Source: Zhihengliuella sp. (lineage in GTDB: Bacteria > Actinomycetota > Actinomycetes > Actinomycetales > Micrococcaceae). From it: a DNA stretch of 64,000 nt. The notes beneath the pieces were generated by a model. That model was not told the DNA's origin and ran no database searches. It saw only the letters and a list, made by a program, of their open reading frames with translations. The position numbers and the translations under genes are program-made. Location: NCBI RefSeq assembly GCF_031178195.1, contig NZ_JAPSJL010000009.1, positions 62,001 through 126,000 on the forward strand. Reading direction: 5' to 3'. Positions 18,572 to 27,136 of this stretch are shown here, piece by piece. How positions within the stretch are numbered: position 1 is the first letter of the stretch; the number at the start of each line of letters is the position of its first letter.

Positions 18572-18613
18572 GCTAGGACCGGTGAGCGAGGACCGGTGGG
18601 CGACGCGGACGCG

Positions 18614-19012
18614 CTAGCCCCCGGCGAGCCTCCACGTCATCCAGGCCGCCGCGGTCAGGCCGACGGCGGCGCCGCCCCAGCCGAGCAGCACGTTGAGCGA
18701 GAGGTTCAGCAGCGCTGCCCACCGGCGGTCCTCCCGCCACAGTGACGCGGTGGCGACGGCCAAGGAACTGTAGGTGCTCAGGCCCCCGCAGAGCCCGGCC
18801 GCGACCATCGTCTGGACCGCGTGGCCCAGCCCGAGCGATCCGGATGCCCCGATGGCCGCGCCCAGCACCAGCGAGCCGAGGACGTTCACCAGGAGGGTGC
18901 CGCGGGGAATGCGGAACGGGTGCGGGGGAGCGAGCCGGCCGTCCAGCCAGACCCGCAGGACGGATCCAGCCGCCCCACCCAGTCCGACGGCGATCACGAC
19001 GCCGAGGGTCAT
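18614..19012 (-). CDS. crcB: Fluoride channel CrcB/Fluc, copy 2
   Basis: A 132-residue four-helix Fluc protein that exports fluoride. Family marks are G-x-G-G-x-x-G-x-x-x-R near the N terminus, the N in L-L-V-N-V-L-G-S, and the G-L-C-G-G-L-S-T-Y-S-S break with the T-Y/S-S polar track. The start overlaps the upstream crcB by 4 nt (ATGA). In Gram-positive bacteria adjacent crcB genes usually encode the two halves of an antiparallel heterodimer. No fluoride riboswitch was found upstream, as the pair sits at the end of a metal-uptake operon. Confidence 0.92.
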   Translation of the reverse strand: MTLGVVIAVGLGGAAGSVLRVWLDGRLAPPHPFRIPRGTLLVNVLGSLVLGAAIGASGSLGLGHAVQTMVAAGLCGGLSTYSSLAVATASLWREDRRWAALLNLSLNVLLGWGGAAVGLTAAAWMTWRLAGG

Positions 19013-19521
19013 CGCTCCGGCCTCCGCTCGTGAGGGGACTGTGTGTGCGGGTCCGGCGTGGCCGGATGCGGCATCGTCGGATGGCTCCTCGCGGCGCCGT
19101 GCCTGCTGCCGATGGCCAGACCGGCCGCCGCCAGCAGGCAGCAGACCAGCGCCATGCCCAGCGTCCAGCCCAGGGCGCCGGCGATGACGCCGGGGTCCGG
19201 CACGGAGGGCCCCGGGAGGGTTCGGCCCGGCAGCGACAGGACGCCCGGGAGCATCACCGCGACGGCCGAGAACGTCGTGAAGGAGCCGAGGAATCCGCCT
19301 CCGAGCGCCAACCGCCAGCGTTCGCCCATCCGGCCCGATGCCTGCCACCACCCGGTCAGGAGGCCGAGCACGAGGCACCCGGCCGCATTGGCTGCGAGCG
19401 TCCCCCACGGCAGGTGCGCGGCGTCGTCGTATGCCACGGAGAGGCCGAGGCGCGCGAGCGTGCCCGCGAACCCTCCGGCCCCTACCGCCAGGAGGGACCG
19501 GAAATCCGGTCGGCCGGTCAC
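19009..19521 (-). CDS. crcB: Fluoride channel CrcB/Fluc, copy 1
   Basis: A 170-residue Fluc subunit with G-A-G-G-F-A-G-T-L-A-R near the start, the conserved N in A-A-N-A-A-G-C-L-V-L-G, and G-G-F-L-G-S-F-T-T-F-S-A-V (T-T-F-S phenylalanine-box region). A His/Pro/Arg-rich C-terminal extension of about 30 residues is unusual for the family. It starts 7 nt after the mntR-like gene stop and overlaps the second crcB, so the pair is probably made and assembled together. Confidence 0.9.
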   Translation of the reverse strand: MTGRPDFRSLLAVGAGGFAGTLARLGLSVAYDDAAHLPWGTLAANAAGCLVLGLLTGWWQASGRMGERWRLALGGGFLGSFTTFSAVAVMLPGVLSLPGRTLPGPSVPDPGVIAGALGWTLGMALVCCLLAAAGLAIGSRHGAARSHPTMPHPATPDPHTQSPHERRPER

Positions 19522-19528
19522 GGCTGCC

Positions 19529-20251
19529 TCACGCGTCCAGCCGCCGCACCCAGATGGAGCTGACGGCGGCCTCCGGCAGCACGGTTCGGGCCGGCGCCAC
19601 GTCCAGGGTCGCGCCGGGAACCGCGCCGGCGTCGGCGCAGGCCCGCAGAATGTCCGGGCTGGAGTCGCTCACGCGGACCACCAGCGCTTCGCCGTCCGTC
19701 ACCGTGTCCAGCCGCTCCGCCTCCTGCCGGCGCGGATCGCCCTGCGAGGTGGGGATCGGATCGCCGTGCGGGTCGGCCGTCGGATGGCCCAGCAGGGCGT
19801 CGATCCGGTCCACGAAGCGCTGCGAGACGGTGTGCTCGAGCACCTCGGCCTCGTCGTGCACCTCGTCCCACGAGTACCCGAGGTGCTCCACGAGGAAGGA
19901 CTCGATCAGGCGGTGGCGGCGGACCACGGAGAGCGCCGCGCTGAGTCCCTCCGGGGTCAGGTTCACCGAGCCGTACGGCGGGTGGTCCAGGAAGCCCCGC
20001 GAGACGAGCTTGCCCACCATGGCCGTCGCCGAGGCCGGCGCGACGCCCAGAGCGGTGGCCAGCCGCCCCGTGGTGACGTCGGCGGGCGCCCACTCGCGCA
20101 GGGCGTAGACCACCTTCAGGTAGTTCTCCTCGCTGGGGCTGAGGCGGGGGACCGGGCTCGCCGGGGCCTCGGCCCCGGGCGCTGACGTCTCGGGCCCCGG
20201 GGCCGGGGGCGGCGGGTTCTCGGGCGGCGGGTTCTCGGGCGTCGGGTTCAC
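19529..20251 (-). CDS. mntR: DtxR-family regulator, Mn-type (MntR-like)
   Basis: A 240-residue metal-dependent repressor. After a 35-residue Pro/Ala-rich extension come a winged helix (about 37-100), the metal-binding dimer domain and a C-terminal SH3/FeoA-like domain. In H-D-E-A-E-V-L-E-H the position equivalent to the DtxR iron-ligand cysteine is glutamate, as in MntR proteins, favouring manganese sensing. The first ligand position, Asp in MntR and Met in DtxR, is Asn here (E-E-N-Y-L-K). It overlaps the upstream permease by 4 nt, and a matching palindrome lies at the operon start (22913-22928), so it likely represses its own operon. Confidence 0.85.
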   Translation of the reverse strand: MNPTPENPPPENPPPPAPGPETSAPGAEAPASPVPRLSPSEENYLKVVYALREWAPADVTTGRLATALGVAPASATAMVGKLVSRGFLDHPPYGSVNLTPEGLSAALSVVRRHRLIESFLVEHLGYSWDEVHDEAEVLEHTVSQRFVDRIDALLGHPTADPHGDPIPTSQGDPRRQEAERLDTVTDGEALVVRVSDSSPDILRACADAGAVPGATLDVAPARTVLPEAAVSSIWVRRLDA

Positions 20252-21108
20252 GCGGCGGTCCTTCTGGCACGGGCTCGGGGGATGAGGCCCTGTTCGGGGG
20301 CTCCGACATACGCTACCGCGAAGGCCAGCGCCTGGGTCAGGACGATCGCGGCGCTGGCGGAGACGTCGACGTAGTAGGCCGCATAGAGGCCGGCCACGGC
20401 GGACGCCACGCCGAGCCCGGCGGCCCAGACCAGCATCCGTCCGAACCGGCGGGTGAGCAGGAACGCCGTCGCGCCGGGGATGATGAGCATCGCGACCACG
20501 AGGATGATGCCCATGGCCTGCAGGCTCGTGACGACGGTCAGCGCGAGCAGGCCCAGGAGCAGGAAGTGGAGGACCCGCGTGTTGATCCCGATCGCGTGCG
20601 CGTGCACGGGATCGAACGCCATGAGGGTCAGGTCCTTGCGCAGGTAGAGCACGACGGCGAGGGTCAGGACGCCGAGCACGCCCACCTGCACGAGCTCGCC
20701 CGTGCTCGTGCCCAGGACGTTCCCGAACAGGATGTGGCCCAGGTCCACCTCGCTGGGGGTCTTCGAGACGATCGCCAGGCCGAGGGCGAAGAGCGTGGTG
20801 AAGACGACGCCGATCGCCGTGTCCGCCTTCAGGTCGGTGGTGGAGCGCAGCCCGCCGATGAGGAGCACGGAGCCGAGGCCGAAGGCCAGCGCCCCGACGG
20901 CGAAGGGCAGGCCGAGCAGATAGGAGAGCGCGACGCCGGGGAGCACGGCGTGGGAGATCGCGTCGCCCATGAGGGACCAGCCCATCAGGACGAGCCAGCA
21001 GGACAGGACCGAGCAGACGAGCGCGGCCGCCAGCGCTGCGAGGAGAGCATGGGTCATGAAGCCGTAGGAGAACGGCTCGGTGAGGGCGTTGAAGACGGTC
21101 TCGATCAT
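20248..21108 (-). CDS. Metal ABC transporter permease (Mn/Zn/Fe type)
   Basis: A 286-residue ABC-3 family permease with about eight hydrophobic helices. Conserved stretches include G-D-A-I-S-H-A-V-L-P-G-V and the later A-M-G-I-I-L-V-V-A-M-L-I-I-P-G-A-T-A-F-L-L coupling region. It forms the membrane channel for the substrate-binding lipoprotein and ATPase encoded just upstream. The start overlaps the ATPase stop (ATGA) and its stop overlaps the regulator. Manganese is the inferred substrate from the MntR-like regulator. Confidence 0.92.
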   Translation of the reverse strand: MIETVFNALTEPFSYGFMTHALLAALAAALVCSVLSCWLVLMGWSLMGDAISHAVLPGVALSYLLGLPFAVGALAFGLGSVLLIGGLRSTTDLKADTAIGVVFTTLFALGLAIVSKTPSEVDLGHILFGNVLGTSTGELVQVGVLGVLTLAVVLYLRKDLTLMAFDPVHAHAIGINTRVLHFLLLGLLALTVVTSLQAMGIILVVAMLIIPGATAFLLTRRFGRMLVWAAGLGVASAVAGLYAAYYVDVSASAAIVLTQALAFAVAYVGAPEQGLIPRARARRTAA

Positions 21109-21926
21109 GGCGTGTCCTCCGTCGTCCTGGGGGTGTTCGGGTCCGGGGCGCCGCCCGGCCCGGGTGCTCGGGTCCGGTCGCTTCCCGGGGCCGGGCGCTC
21201 GGCCCGACCCGGTCCGCTGAACGCCTGGGCCAGGTTCGCCTCGGTCAGTACCTCCGCCGGGGTCCCGGACGCGACGACGCGCTGCTGCAGCAGGAGGGCG
21301 CGCGAGCAGTACTCGGGCACGCCCGCCAGATCGTGCGTGGACATGAGGATGGTCCGTCCCTCGTCGGTGAGGCGTCGGAGCTCGCCCATGATCAGCCGCT
21401 CCGAGGCCGTGTCGACGCCGGCGAACGGCTCGTCCAGCAGGAGTAGCTCCGCGCCCTGGGCGATGCCGCGCGCCACGAACGCCCGCTTGCGCTGCCCGCC
21501 GGAGAGTTGTCCGATCTGCCGGTCGGCGAGCCCGGCCAGGTCCACCCGGGCGAGTGCGTCGGCGACGGCATCGCGGTCGCCGGGGCGGGGCCGGCGTGAG
21601 CGCCCCATGCGTCCGTAGCGGCCCATCATGACGACGTCGTGCACGCTGACGGGGAACGTCCAGTCCACGTCCTCCGCCTGGGGCACGTAGGTGATGAGGC
21701 CCGATTTGCGGGCCGACGTCGGGCCGCGCCCGAAGAGGGAGACGGCACCGGCGGTGGGGGACACCAGACCCATGAGGGCCTTGAACAGCGTGGACTTGCC
21801 GCTGCCGTTGACGCCGATGAGCCCGCAGAGCTCGCCGGCCGGCAGGGCGAAGTCGACGTCGTCGAGTGCGCGGACGCTCCCGTAGTGCACGCTGACGCCG
21901 CGCACCTCGATGGCGGTGGTGGTCAC
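21105..21926 (-). CDS. Metal ABC transporter ATPase
   Basis: A 273-residue ABC ATPase. Walker A is GVNGSGKST (38-46), signature LSGGQRKR (141-148), Walker B LLLLDEP (161-167) and switch His in S-T-H-D. The GTG at 21926 overlaps the lipoprotein stop (GTGA); upstream in-frame codons lie inside that gene. A Pro/Arg-rich tail of about 35 residues follows the core. It energises the Mn-type importer encoded by this operon. Confidence 0.92.
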   Translation of the reverse strand: MTTTAIEVRGVSVHYGSVRALDDVDFALPAGELCGLIGVNGSGKSTLFKALMGLVSPTAGAVSLFGRGPTSARKSGLITYVPQAEDVDWTFPVSVHDVVMMGRYGRMGRSRRPRPGDRDAVADALARVDLAGLADRQIGQLSGGQRKRAFVARGIAQGAELLLLDEPFAGVDTASERLIMGELRRLTDEGRTILMSTHDLAGVPEYCSRALLLQQRVVASGTPAEVLTEANLAQAFSGPGRAERPAPGSDRTRAPGPGGAPDPNTPRTTEDTP

Positions 21927-22936
21927 GGGCGGGCCTCCGTTCCGAGGGCGTCGGTGATGAGCTCGAGGTCGTGGCGCAGCAGCGAGACGAAATCCGGAAC
22001 GGGGCCGCCCGGGGGCGAGATGGAATCGACGTAGAGCGGGCCGGCGAGCTCCGCGCCCGTCGCCTCGGCCACGTGCCGCTGCGCTCCGTCGTCCACGGTG
22101 GTCTCGCAGAACACGGCGGGCACGTCGTGCGTGCGGACGAAGTCGATCTGCGCCTCGATCTGCCGGGGGGTCCCCTCGACGTCCGAGTTGACGGGCCACA
22201 GCGAGTGCTCGCGCAGGCCCAGGTCTCGCGCCAGATAGGAGAACGCGCCCTCGCAGGTCACCAGGGCGGCGTCGTCGGGCAGCCGGGCGGCGGCGTCCGC
22301 GACGAGGGCGTCCAGCTCACCCTTGAGCCGGTCCGCGTTCGCCCGGAAGTAGTCGGCGTCCCGGGGACTGAGCCGGGCGAGTGCCTCGGCCGCGTTGTCG
22401 GCGTACACGGCGGCCGCCGAGGGGGCCATCCAGGCGTGGGGGTTGGGACGGCCGGAGTACTCGCCCTGGGCGATGTCGATCGGCTCGACGCCGGCCGAGA
22501 GGATCACGCGCTCGGCCTCGAGCGTCTCCGTGAACTGCTCGAACCAGCGCTCGAGGCCCAGCCCGTTGTCCAGCACCATGTCGGCCTCCTCCAGCCGGAC
22601 CAGGTCAGACGGCGTCGGCTCGTAGCCGTGGATCTCCACGCCGGGCTTGGTCAGCGAGATGACCTCGACCCGGTCACCGGCGACCGTCTGGACCAGCGAG
22701 GCGAGGACGCTGAACGTCGTCAGCACCACGGGCCCGTCGGCGGCGGGTGCTCCGGCGGTCGCGGAGCCGTGCGACGGCACCGTCGCATCGGGTGCGGAGC
22801 AGGAGGTCAGCGCGGCGAGCCCGGCGAGGGCCAGGGGCAGGACCACGGCCCGGAGGGCGCCCGCGCGCAGGCTCCCGGGCAGCGGGCGCGGTCCCGGCGG
22901 GCCGGCGACAGATTTAGCCATGCCTAAAAACGTCAT
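21923..22936 (-). CDS. Metal-binding ABC transporter lipoprotein (Mn type)
   Basis: A 337-residue exported metal-binding protein with lipobox L-A-A-L-T-S-C at about residue 46. Ligand positions of the cluster A-I family are visible: H in E-I-H-G-Y-E-P-T-P-S-D, H in N-P-H-A-W, E in C-E-G-A-F-S-Y and D in Y-V-D-S-I-S, the H-H-E-D set typical of Mn/Fe binders, with no His-rich loop. The ATG at 22936 follows a CACTAT -10 by 6 nt, implying a leaderless message. The alternative ATG at 22921 lies inside the MntR palindrome. First gene of the operon. Confidence 0.9.
   Translation of the reverse strand: MTFLGMAKSVAGPPGPRPLPGSLRAGALRAVVLPLALAGLAALTSCSAPDATVPSHGSATAGAPAADGPVVLTTFSVLASLVQTVAGDRVEVISLTKPGVEIHGYEPTPSDLVRLEEADMVLDNGLGLERWFEQFTETLEAERVILSAGVEPIDIAQGEYSGRPNPHAWMAPSAAAVYADNAAEALARLSPRDADYFRANADRLKGELDALVADAAARLPDDAALVTCEGAFSYLARDLGLREHSLWPVNSDVEGTPRQIEAQIDFVRTHDVPAVFCETTVDDGAQRHVAEATGAELAGPLYVDSISPPGGPVPDFVSLLRHDLELITDALGTEARP
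22913..22928. promoter_or_regulatory. MntR-type operator overlapping the gene start
   Basis: TTTAGCCATGCCTAAA is a near-perfect inverted repeat (TTTAG/CTAAA arms; only the inner pair fails). It resembles the TTTAGGnnnnCCTAAA type of actinobacterial DtxR/MntR boxes. It lies 8-23 nt inside the lipoprotein reading frame, downstream of the inferred start of transcription, where a bound repressor would block elongation or initiation. Confidence 0.65.
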
Positions 22937-23044
22937 GGCTCAATAGTGCACCCCGGCCCGCGCACGCGCAATCCGGGCCGCGGCCGTGACGCGGGGAGAC
23001 CTGGTGCCGGTCGCTCGAGGGAGGGGTAGCGGGGGCGCGGATCT

Positions 23045-23842
23045 TCAGCGGGGAGCGAGGATCCCGAGTACCTGGTCGTGGAGGAGCGCGTTGGTCGCCA
23101 GGGCGTTGCCGCCGTCGCACCCCTCCACGCCGTCGAGCGACGTGAAGCGTCCGCCGGCCTCGCGGACGATCGGGACGAGCGCCGCCATGTCGTGCAGCGC
23201 GAGCTCCGGCTCGGTGGCGATGTCGACGGCTCCCTCGGCGAGCAGGCAGTAGGACCAGAAGTCGCCGTAGGCGCGGGTACGCCAGACCTGGTCGTGCAGC
23301 TCGAGCATGCTGTCCAGGCGGTCCTGCTCCTTCCAGCCCGTGAGGCTGGAGTAGGAGAGCGAGGCATCCGAGAGCTGGCCGACCTTGGAGACCTGGAGGC
23401 GGGAGGCACGGGTCATGGACTTGCCGGCGAAGGCGCCCATGTCCTTGGCGGCCCACCAGCGCTTGCCCAGTGCCGGGGCGGAGACGACGCCGACGACCGG
23501 CTCGTCCTCGTCCATCAGCGCGATCAGCGTCGCCCAGACGGGGACGCCGCGCACGAAGTTCTTGGTGCCGTCGATCGGGTCGACGATCCAGCGGCGCGGT
23601 CCGTGGCCGGTGGTCCCGAACTCCTCGCCGACCACGGCGTCGCGGGGACGCGAGCGGCGCAGCTGGCCGCGGATGGCCTCCTCGGCGGCCCGGTCGGCGT
23701 CCGTGACCGGCGTCAGGTCCGGCTTCGTCTCCACCGACAGGTCGAGCGCCTTGAAGCGGTCCATGGTCACCGAGTCGACGTTGTCGGCCATGACATGGGC
23801 CAGGCGCAGGTCGTCGTTGTACGTCATCACGTCGCGGGTCAT
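23045..23842 (-). CDS. hisN: Histidinol-phosphatase, inositol monophosphatase family
   Basis: A 265-residue Mg-dependent phosphatase of the IMPase fold. Metal-binding motifs are intact: G-E-E-F-G, W-I-V-D-P-I-D-G-T-K-N-F, and the C-terminal D-M-A-A-L-V-P-I-V-R-E-A-G-G. The P-D-G-T variant with W/F residues resembles HisN, which removes phosphate from histidinol phosphate in histidine synthesis in actinobacteria; inositol-1-phosphatase is the alternative. The ATG at 23842 is chosen because a TAGGTT -10 box (23850-23855) ends 7 nt upstream, giving a leaderless transcript. It follows rsgA and aroA on the same strand. Confidence 0.87.
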   Translation of the reverse strand: MTRDVMTYNDDLRLAHVMADNVDSVTMDRFKALDLSVETKPDLTPVTDADRAAEEAIRGQLRRSRPRDAVVGEEFGTTGHGPRRWIVDPIDGTKNFVRGVPVWATLIALMDEDEPVVGVVSAPALGKRWWAAKDMGAFAGKSMTRASRLQVSKVGQLSDASLSYSSLTGWKEQDRLDSMLELHDQVWRTRAYGDFWSYCLLAEGAVDIATEPELALHDMAALVPIVREAGGRFTSLDGVEGCDGGNALATNALLHDQVLGILAPR

Positions 23843-23938
23843 GGATTCAAACCTACCGCAGGGCCGTCGCCGCAGGTCACCGCATGACCGGACGGCTGAC
23901 ACCGGGCCGGGCGAGCGCCGTCGGCCGGACGACGCCGT

Positions 23939-25045
23939 CTACTCGACCGTTCCGAGCTCCTTGACCGTCTCCGCGTCCTCGGCGCCGATGAGGCGCCGGT
24001 AGGAGGCGAGCCGCTCGGGGCCGCGGTCGCCGGCGTTCCCGGAGGCGACCCAGGCATCGAGCCCGCAACCGGGCTCGGTCGCCGCGTGCGTGCAGCCGCG
24101 CGGGCACGACTGGGAGCCGGGCAGGAGATCCTCGAACCCCTCGAGGATCCGGTCCGGCTCCACGAGGGCCAGTCCGAAGGAGCGGATGCCGGGGGTGTCG
24201 ATGAGCCAGGAGCCGGCGCTGGCGTCCGGGATCCGCAGCGCGAGCGCCGAGGACGAGGTGTGCCGTCCGCGCCCGGTCACCGCGTTGACACCGCCGGTGG
24301 CCCGCTCGGCACCGGTGAGGGCGTTCACGAGGGTCGACTTCCCCACCCCGGAGTGGCCGAGGACCACACTGACCTGGCCGTCCATCAGGGCGAGGAGGCT
24401 CTCGAGCGCCTGCCGCTCGAGGCGGGCGGACGCGCCCTCGGCGGAGCGGGCATCGACCCCGCTGGCCTCGTCGGCGGTGCTGCGGCTGACCACGATGTCC
24501 AGATCGAGGTGCGTGTAGTTCGCCAGCAGGCCCGCCGGGTCCCTGACGTCCGCCTTGGTGACGCAGAGAACCGGGTGGATCCCGGCATCGTAGGCGGCGA
24601 CGAGGGCACGGTCGATGAAGCCCGTGCGGGGTTCCGGGTTCGCGGCGGCCACCACGATGACGAGCTGGTCCGCGTTGGCGACGACGACGCGTTCGACCGG
24701 ATCCGTGTCGTCGGCGCTGCGGCGCAGCACCGTCCTGCGCTCCTCGATCCGCACGAGCCGGGCGAGCGCGTCGGGCTGGCCGGAGGTGTCGCCGACGAGG
24801 CCGACGAAGTCGCCAGGGACCACGGGGCGCCGGTTGAGCTCGCGGGCCCGGGCCGCGACGACGAGGCGCTCCTCCCGGCCGCCCTCGTCGACGAGCGCGG
24901 TGTAGCGGCCGCGGTCGACCGTGATGATCCGTCCGCGGACCGCGTCGGCGTGGGCCGGACGGTCCTTGGTGCGTGGCCGTGTGCCCCGCTTGTTGGGACG
25001 GATCCGGACCGAGGACTCGTCCCAGTCCTCGTGGCGGCGCCCCAT
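23939..25045 (-). CDS. rsgA: Ribosome small-subunit-dependent GTPase RsgA
   Basis: A 368-residue circularly permuted GTPase that checks maturation of the 30S subunit. An OB-fold N terminus precedes permuted G motifs: T-K-A-D (G4), then G-H-S-G-V-G-K-S-T (G1), then D-T-P-G-I-R-S-F (G3). The C-terminal zinc site reads C-P-R-G-C-T-H followed by a further Cys. The ATG shares a base with the aroA stop (TGATG), showing translational coupling. The aroA-rsgA-hisN order is common in Micrococcales. Confidence 0.94.
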   Translation of the reverse strand: MGRRHEDWDESSVRIRPNKRGTRPRTKDRPAHADAVRGRIITVDRGRYTALVDEGGREERLVVAARARELNRRPVVPGDFVGLVGDTSGQPDALARLVRIEERRTVLRRSADDTDPVERVVVANADQLVIVVAAANPEPRTGFIDRALVAAYDAGIHPVLCVTKADVRDPAGLLANYTHLDLDIVVSRSTADEASGVDARSAEGASARLERQALESLLALMDGQVSVVLGHSGVGKSTLVNALTGAERATGGVNAVTGRGRHTSSSALALRIPDASAGSWLIDTPGIRSFGLALVEPDRILEGFEDLLPGSQSCPRGCTHAATEPGCGLDAWVASGNAGDRGPERLASYRRLIGAEDAETVKELGTVE

Positions 25046-26448
25046 CAGGCGCCCTGGGCCGGCGCCGTACTGACCGGGGCGGCCGCGGCGGATCGGTCCG
25101 CTGTCGCCGCCAGGCCGGTCCACAGGTCGGGGAACTCGGGCATCGTCTTGCCGGTGGCGGCGATGTCCTCGACGAGCACCCCGTCCACGGCGAGGCCGAG
25201 GATCGCGGCGAACGTCGCCATGCGGTGGTCCGCATAGCTGCGCACGAGCGCGCCCGAGAGCGGTCGCGGCCGGATGACCAGGCCGTCCTCGGTCTCCTCC
25301 GCGTCGCCGCCGAGGCGGTTGATCTCCGTGACCAGGGCCTCGAGCCGGTTGGTCTCGTGCCCGCGCAGGTGCGCGATGCCGGACAGCCGCGAGGGGCCGT
25401 CGGCCAGGGCGCAGAGCGCGGCGACGGTGGGTGCGAGCTCGGACGTGTCGGCCAGGTCCGCGCCGTGGACGGCGCCCGTGCCGCGGACGGTGAGCACGCC
25501 GTCGTCGTACTCCACCTCGCCGCCCATCCGGGCGAGGATGCTGCGCCACTGGTCGCCGACCTGCGTGGTCTTCTCGGGCCAGCCCGGGACGCGGACGGTG
25601 CCGCCGGTGGCGAGCGCGGCGGCCAGGAAGGGGCCCGCGTTCGACAGATCCGGTTCGATCTCCACGTCGAGGGCGCGGACGGGGCCGGGCGCCACACGCC
25701 ACGACGACGGCGCGGCGGATTCGACGTGCACTCCGCTCTCGCGGAGGACCTCGACCGTCATGCCGATGTGGTCGAGGCTGGGAACGGACTCGCCCACGTG
25801 CTCGACCACCAGACCGCCGGGAAGGCGCGCGCCGACGAGCAGGAGCGCGCTCACGAACTGGGAGGACTGGCTGGCGTCGATCCGCACCCGCGTGGGCTCG
25901 GCGGCCGAGGACGTGGCCAGCTCTCCGCCGGAGACGGTGAAGGGGAGCGAGCCGCGGCCGTCGTCGTCCACGTCGACGCCGAGCTGGCGCAGGGCGTCGA
26001 CGACGGGGCCCATCGGCCGGGTGCGGGCGTGCGGATCGCCGTCGAAGGTGGCCTGCAGCCCGGTGAGCGCTGCCAGCGGCGGAACGAAACGCATGACCGT
26101 GCCCGCCAGGCCGCAGTCGACCGCGACGGATCCGCGCGTCTCGCGGGCGAAGTCGATGGGGGTGACCGCCAGATCCGGTCCGTACGGGCCGGACCCCTCG
26201 ATCTCCTCGATCCCCGCGCCGAGCGCGCGCAGCGCCGCGATCATCAGCACCGAGTCACGGGAGTGCAGCGGCTTGCGCAGGCGGGAGGGGCCGTCGGCGA
26301 TGGCTGCGAGGAGCAGGTAGCGGTTCGTCAGGGATTTCGACGCCGGGACCACGACGGTGGCGTCGACGCCGGAGCGGACGCGGGGTGCGGGCCAGCCGGC
26401 CGCTCCGGCCTCGCCGGGCCCGGGCGATCGGTGCGCGTCAGTGCTCAA
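25045..26448 (-). CDS. aroA: 3-phosphoshikimate 1-carboxyvinyltransferase (EPSP synthase)
   Basis: A 467-residue shikimate-pathway enzyme joining shikimate-3-phosphate and phosphoenolpyruvate. Motifs include P-A-S-K-S-L-T-N-R (substrate Lys/Ser/Arg), [24 protein letters not shown] (catalytic Asp), L-R-G-H-E-T-N-R-L and S-Y-A-D-H-R-M-A. The TTG at 26448 is preceded by GAGGG at 5 nt and overlaps the upstream gene's end; longer in-frame starts run into that gene. It is translationally linked to rsgA. Confidence 0.92.
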   Translation of the reverse strand: MSTDAHRSPGPGEAGAAGWPAPRVRSGVDATVVVPASKSLTNRYLLLAAIADGPSRLRKPLHSRDSVLMIAALRALGAGIEEIEGSGPYGPDLAVTPIDFARETRGSVAVDCGLAGTVMRFVPPLAALTGLQATFDGDPHARTRPMGPVVDALRQLGVDVDDDGRGSLPFTVSGGELATSSAAEPTRVRIDASQSSQFVSALLLVGARLPGGLVVEHVGESVPSLDHIGMTVEVLRESGVHVESAAPSSWRVAPGPVRALDVEIEPDLSNAGPFLAAALATGGTVRVPGWPEKTTQVGDQWRSILARMGGEVEYDDGVLTVRGTGAVHGADLADTSELAPTVAALCALADGPSRLSGIAHLRGHETNRLEALVTEINRLGGDAEETEDGLVIRPRPLSGALVRSYADHRMATFAAILGLAVDGVLVEDIAATGKTMPEFPDLWTGLAATADRSAAAAPVSTAPAQGA

Positions 26449-26956
26449 GAATGCCCTCGGCGGTCTTGGCGGCGCTCTTGGCGCTGCGGCGGACGGTGCG
26501 GGAGGCCTTCTGACCGGCCTTGGTGAGATCCTTGCGGGCGCTGCGGCCGAGGTGCTGGGCGCGCCACGCGACGGAGGGGGCACCGCTCGTGTCGGCCGCG
26601 GCGAGCAGGACTCCGCCGGACAGCGAGGCGGTCTTCAGCTTGTCGGCGACGGAGAGGTCCTTGTAGTCGTCGGCGGCACCGATGAGGGACGAGACCACCA
26701 GGGCTGTGGCGGACAGGCGCGGGGAGCGGCCGAGCGCGTAGAAGAGGCCGGCCACCAGCTGCACGCCACCGAGCAGGCGGGCCACGGTCTCCGGCCGGTC
26801 GGCGAGCGAACGGACCTGCGGGCACTTCGACGCGATCTTCTTCAGGCTGCCGCGGAGGTTGTCGGCGGTCTCCTGCGGCTTGGTGAGGCGCTCGTATCCG
26901 GCATACACGAAACTGGATGCGAGCAGCGGGCGGGCGAGCACGCGGATGGCAGACAT
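26438..26956 (-). CDS. DoxX-family membrane protein
   Basis: A 172-residue protein. [14 protein letters not shown] near the N terminus and the central [17 protein letters not shown] match the DoxX/DUF417 four-helix family, and a long Lys/Arg/Ala-rich tail follows. The ATG at 26956 is preceded by GGAGGAAG. DoxX proteins are linked to thiol and oxidative-stress defence in mycobacteria, and this gene diverges from sigR, the thiol-stress sigma factor. That functional link is only suggested by position. Confidence 0.78.
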   Translation of the reverse strand: MSAIRVLARPLLASSFVYAGYERLTKPQETADNLRGSLKKIASKCPQVRSLADRPETVARLLGGVQLVAGLFYALGRSPRLSATALVVSSLIGAADDYKDLSVADKLKTASLSGGVLLAAADTSGAPSVAWRAQHLGRSARKDLTKAGQKASRTVRRSAKSAAKTAEGILEH

Positions 26957-27042
26957 TCTTCCTCCAACTGGTTGAGGCGACGTTGTCGGCACTAGTCTTG
27001 CAGATTTTCCCGGCGCCGGGCCCCAGCATGACCGGTACTCAG

Positions 27043-27068
27043 GGAATAGCCAGCGTGGGTGGTGCGTT
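27043..27068 (+). promoter_or_regulatory. SigR-type promoter upstream of sigR
   Basis: GGAAT (27043-27047, inside GGGAAT) and GTT (27066-27068, inside GTTG) are separated by exactly 18 nt. This is the SigR/SigH promoter consensus GGAAT-N18-GTT. Transcription would begin near 27075, upstream of the long sigR start at 27137. Confidence 0.75.
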
Positions 27069-27136
27069 GATCCGAGCAGACCGGGCGGATTCCGCACGGT
27101 GGCGGACCGGCAGGAGCGACGAGGAGCGAGGTGGGC

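Noticed and set aside
19009-19528. A fluoride riboswitch ahead of crcB
   Set aside because: Only 7 nt separate crcB from the preceding gene, and no aptamer-like fold is seen.
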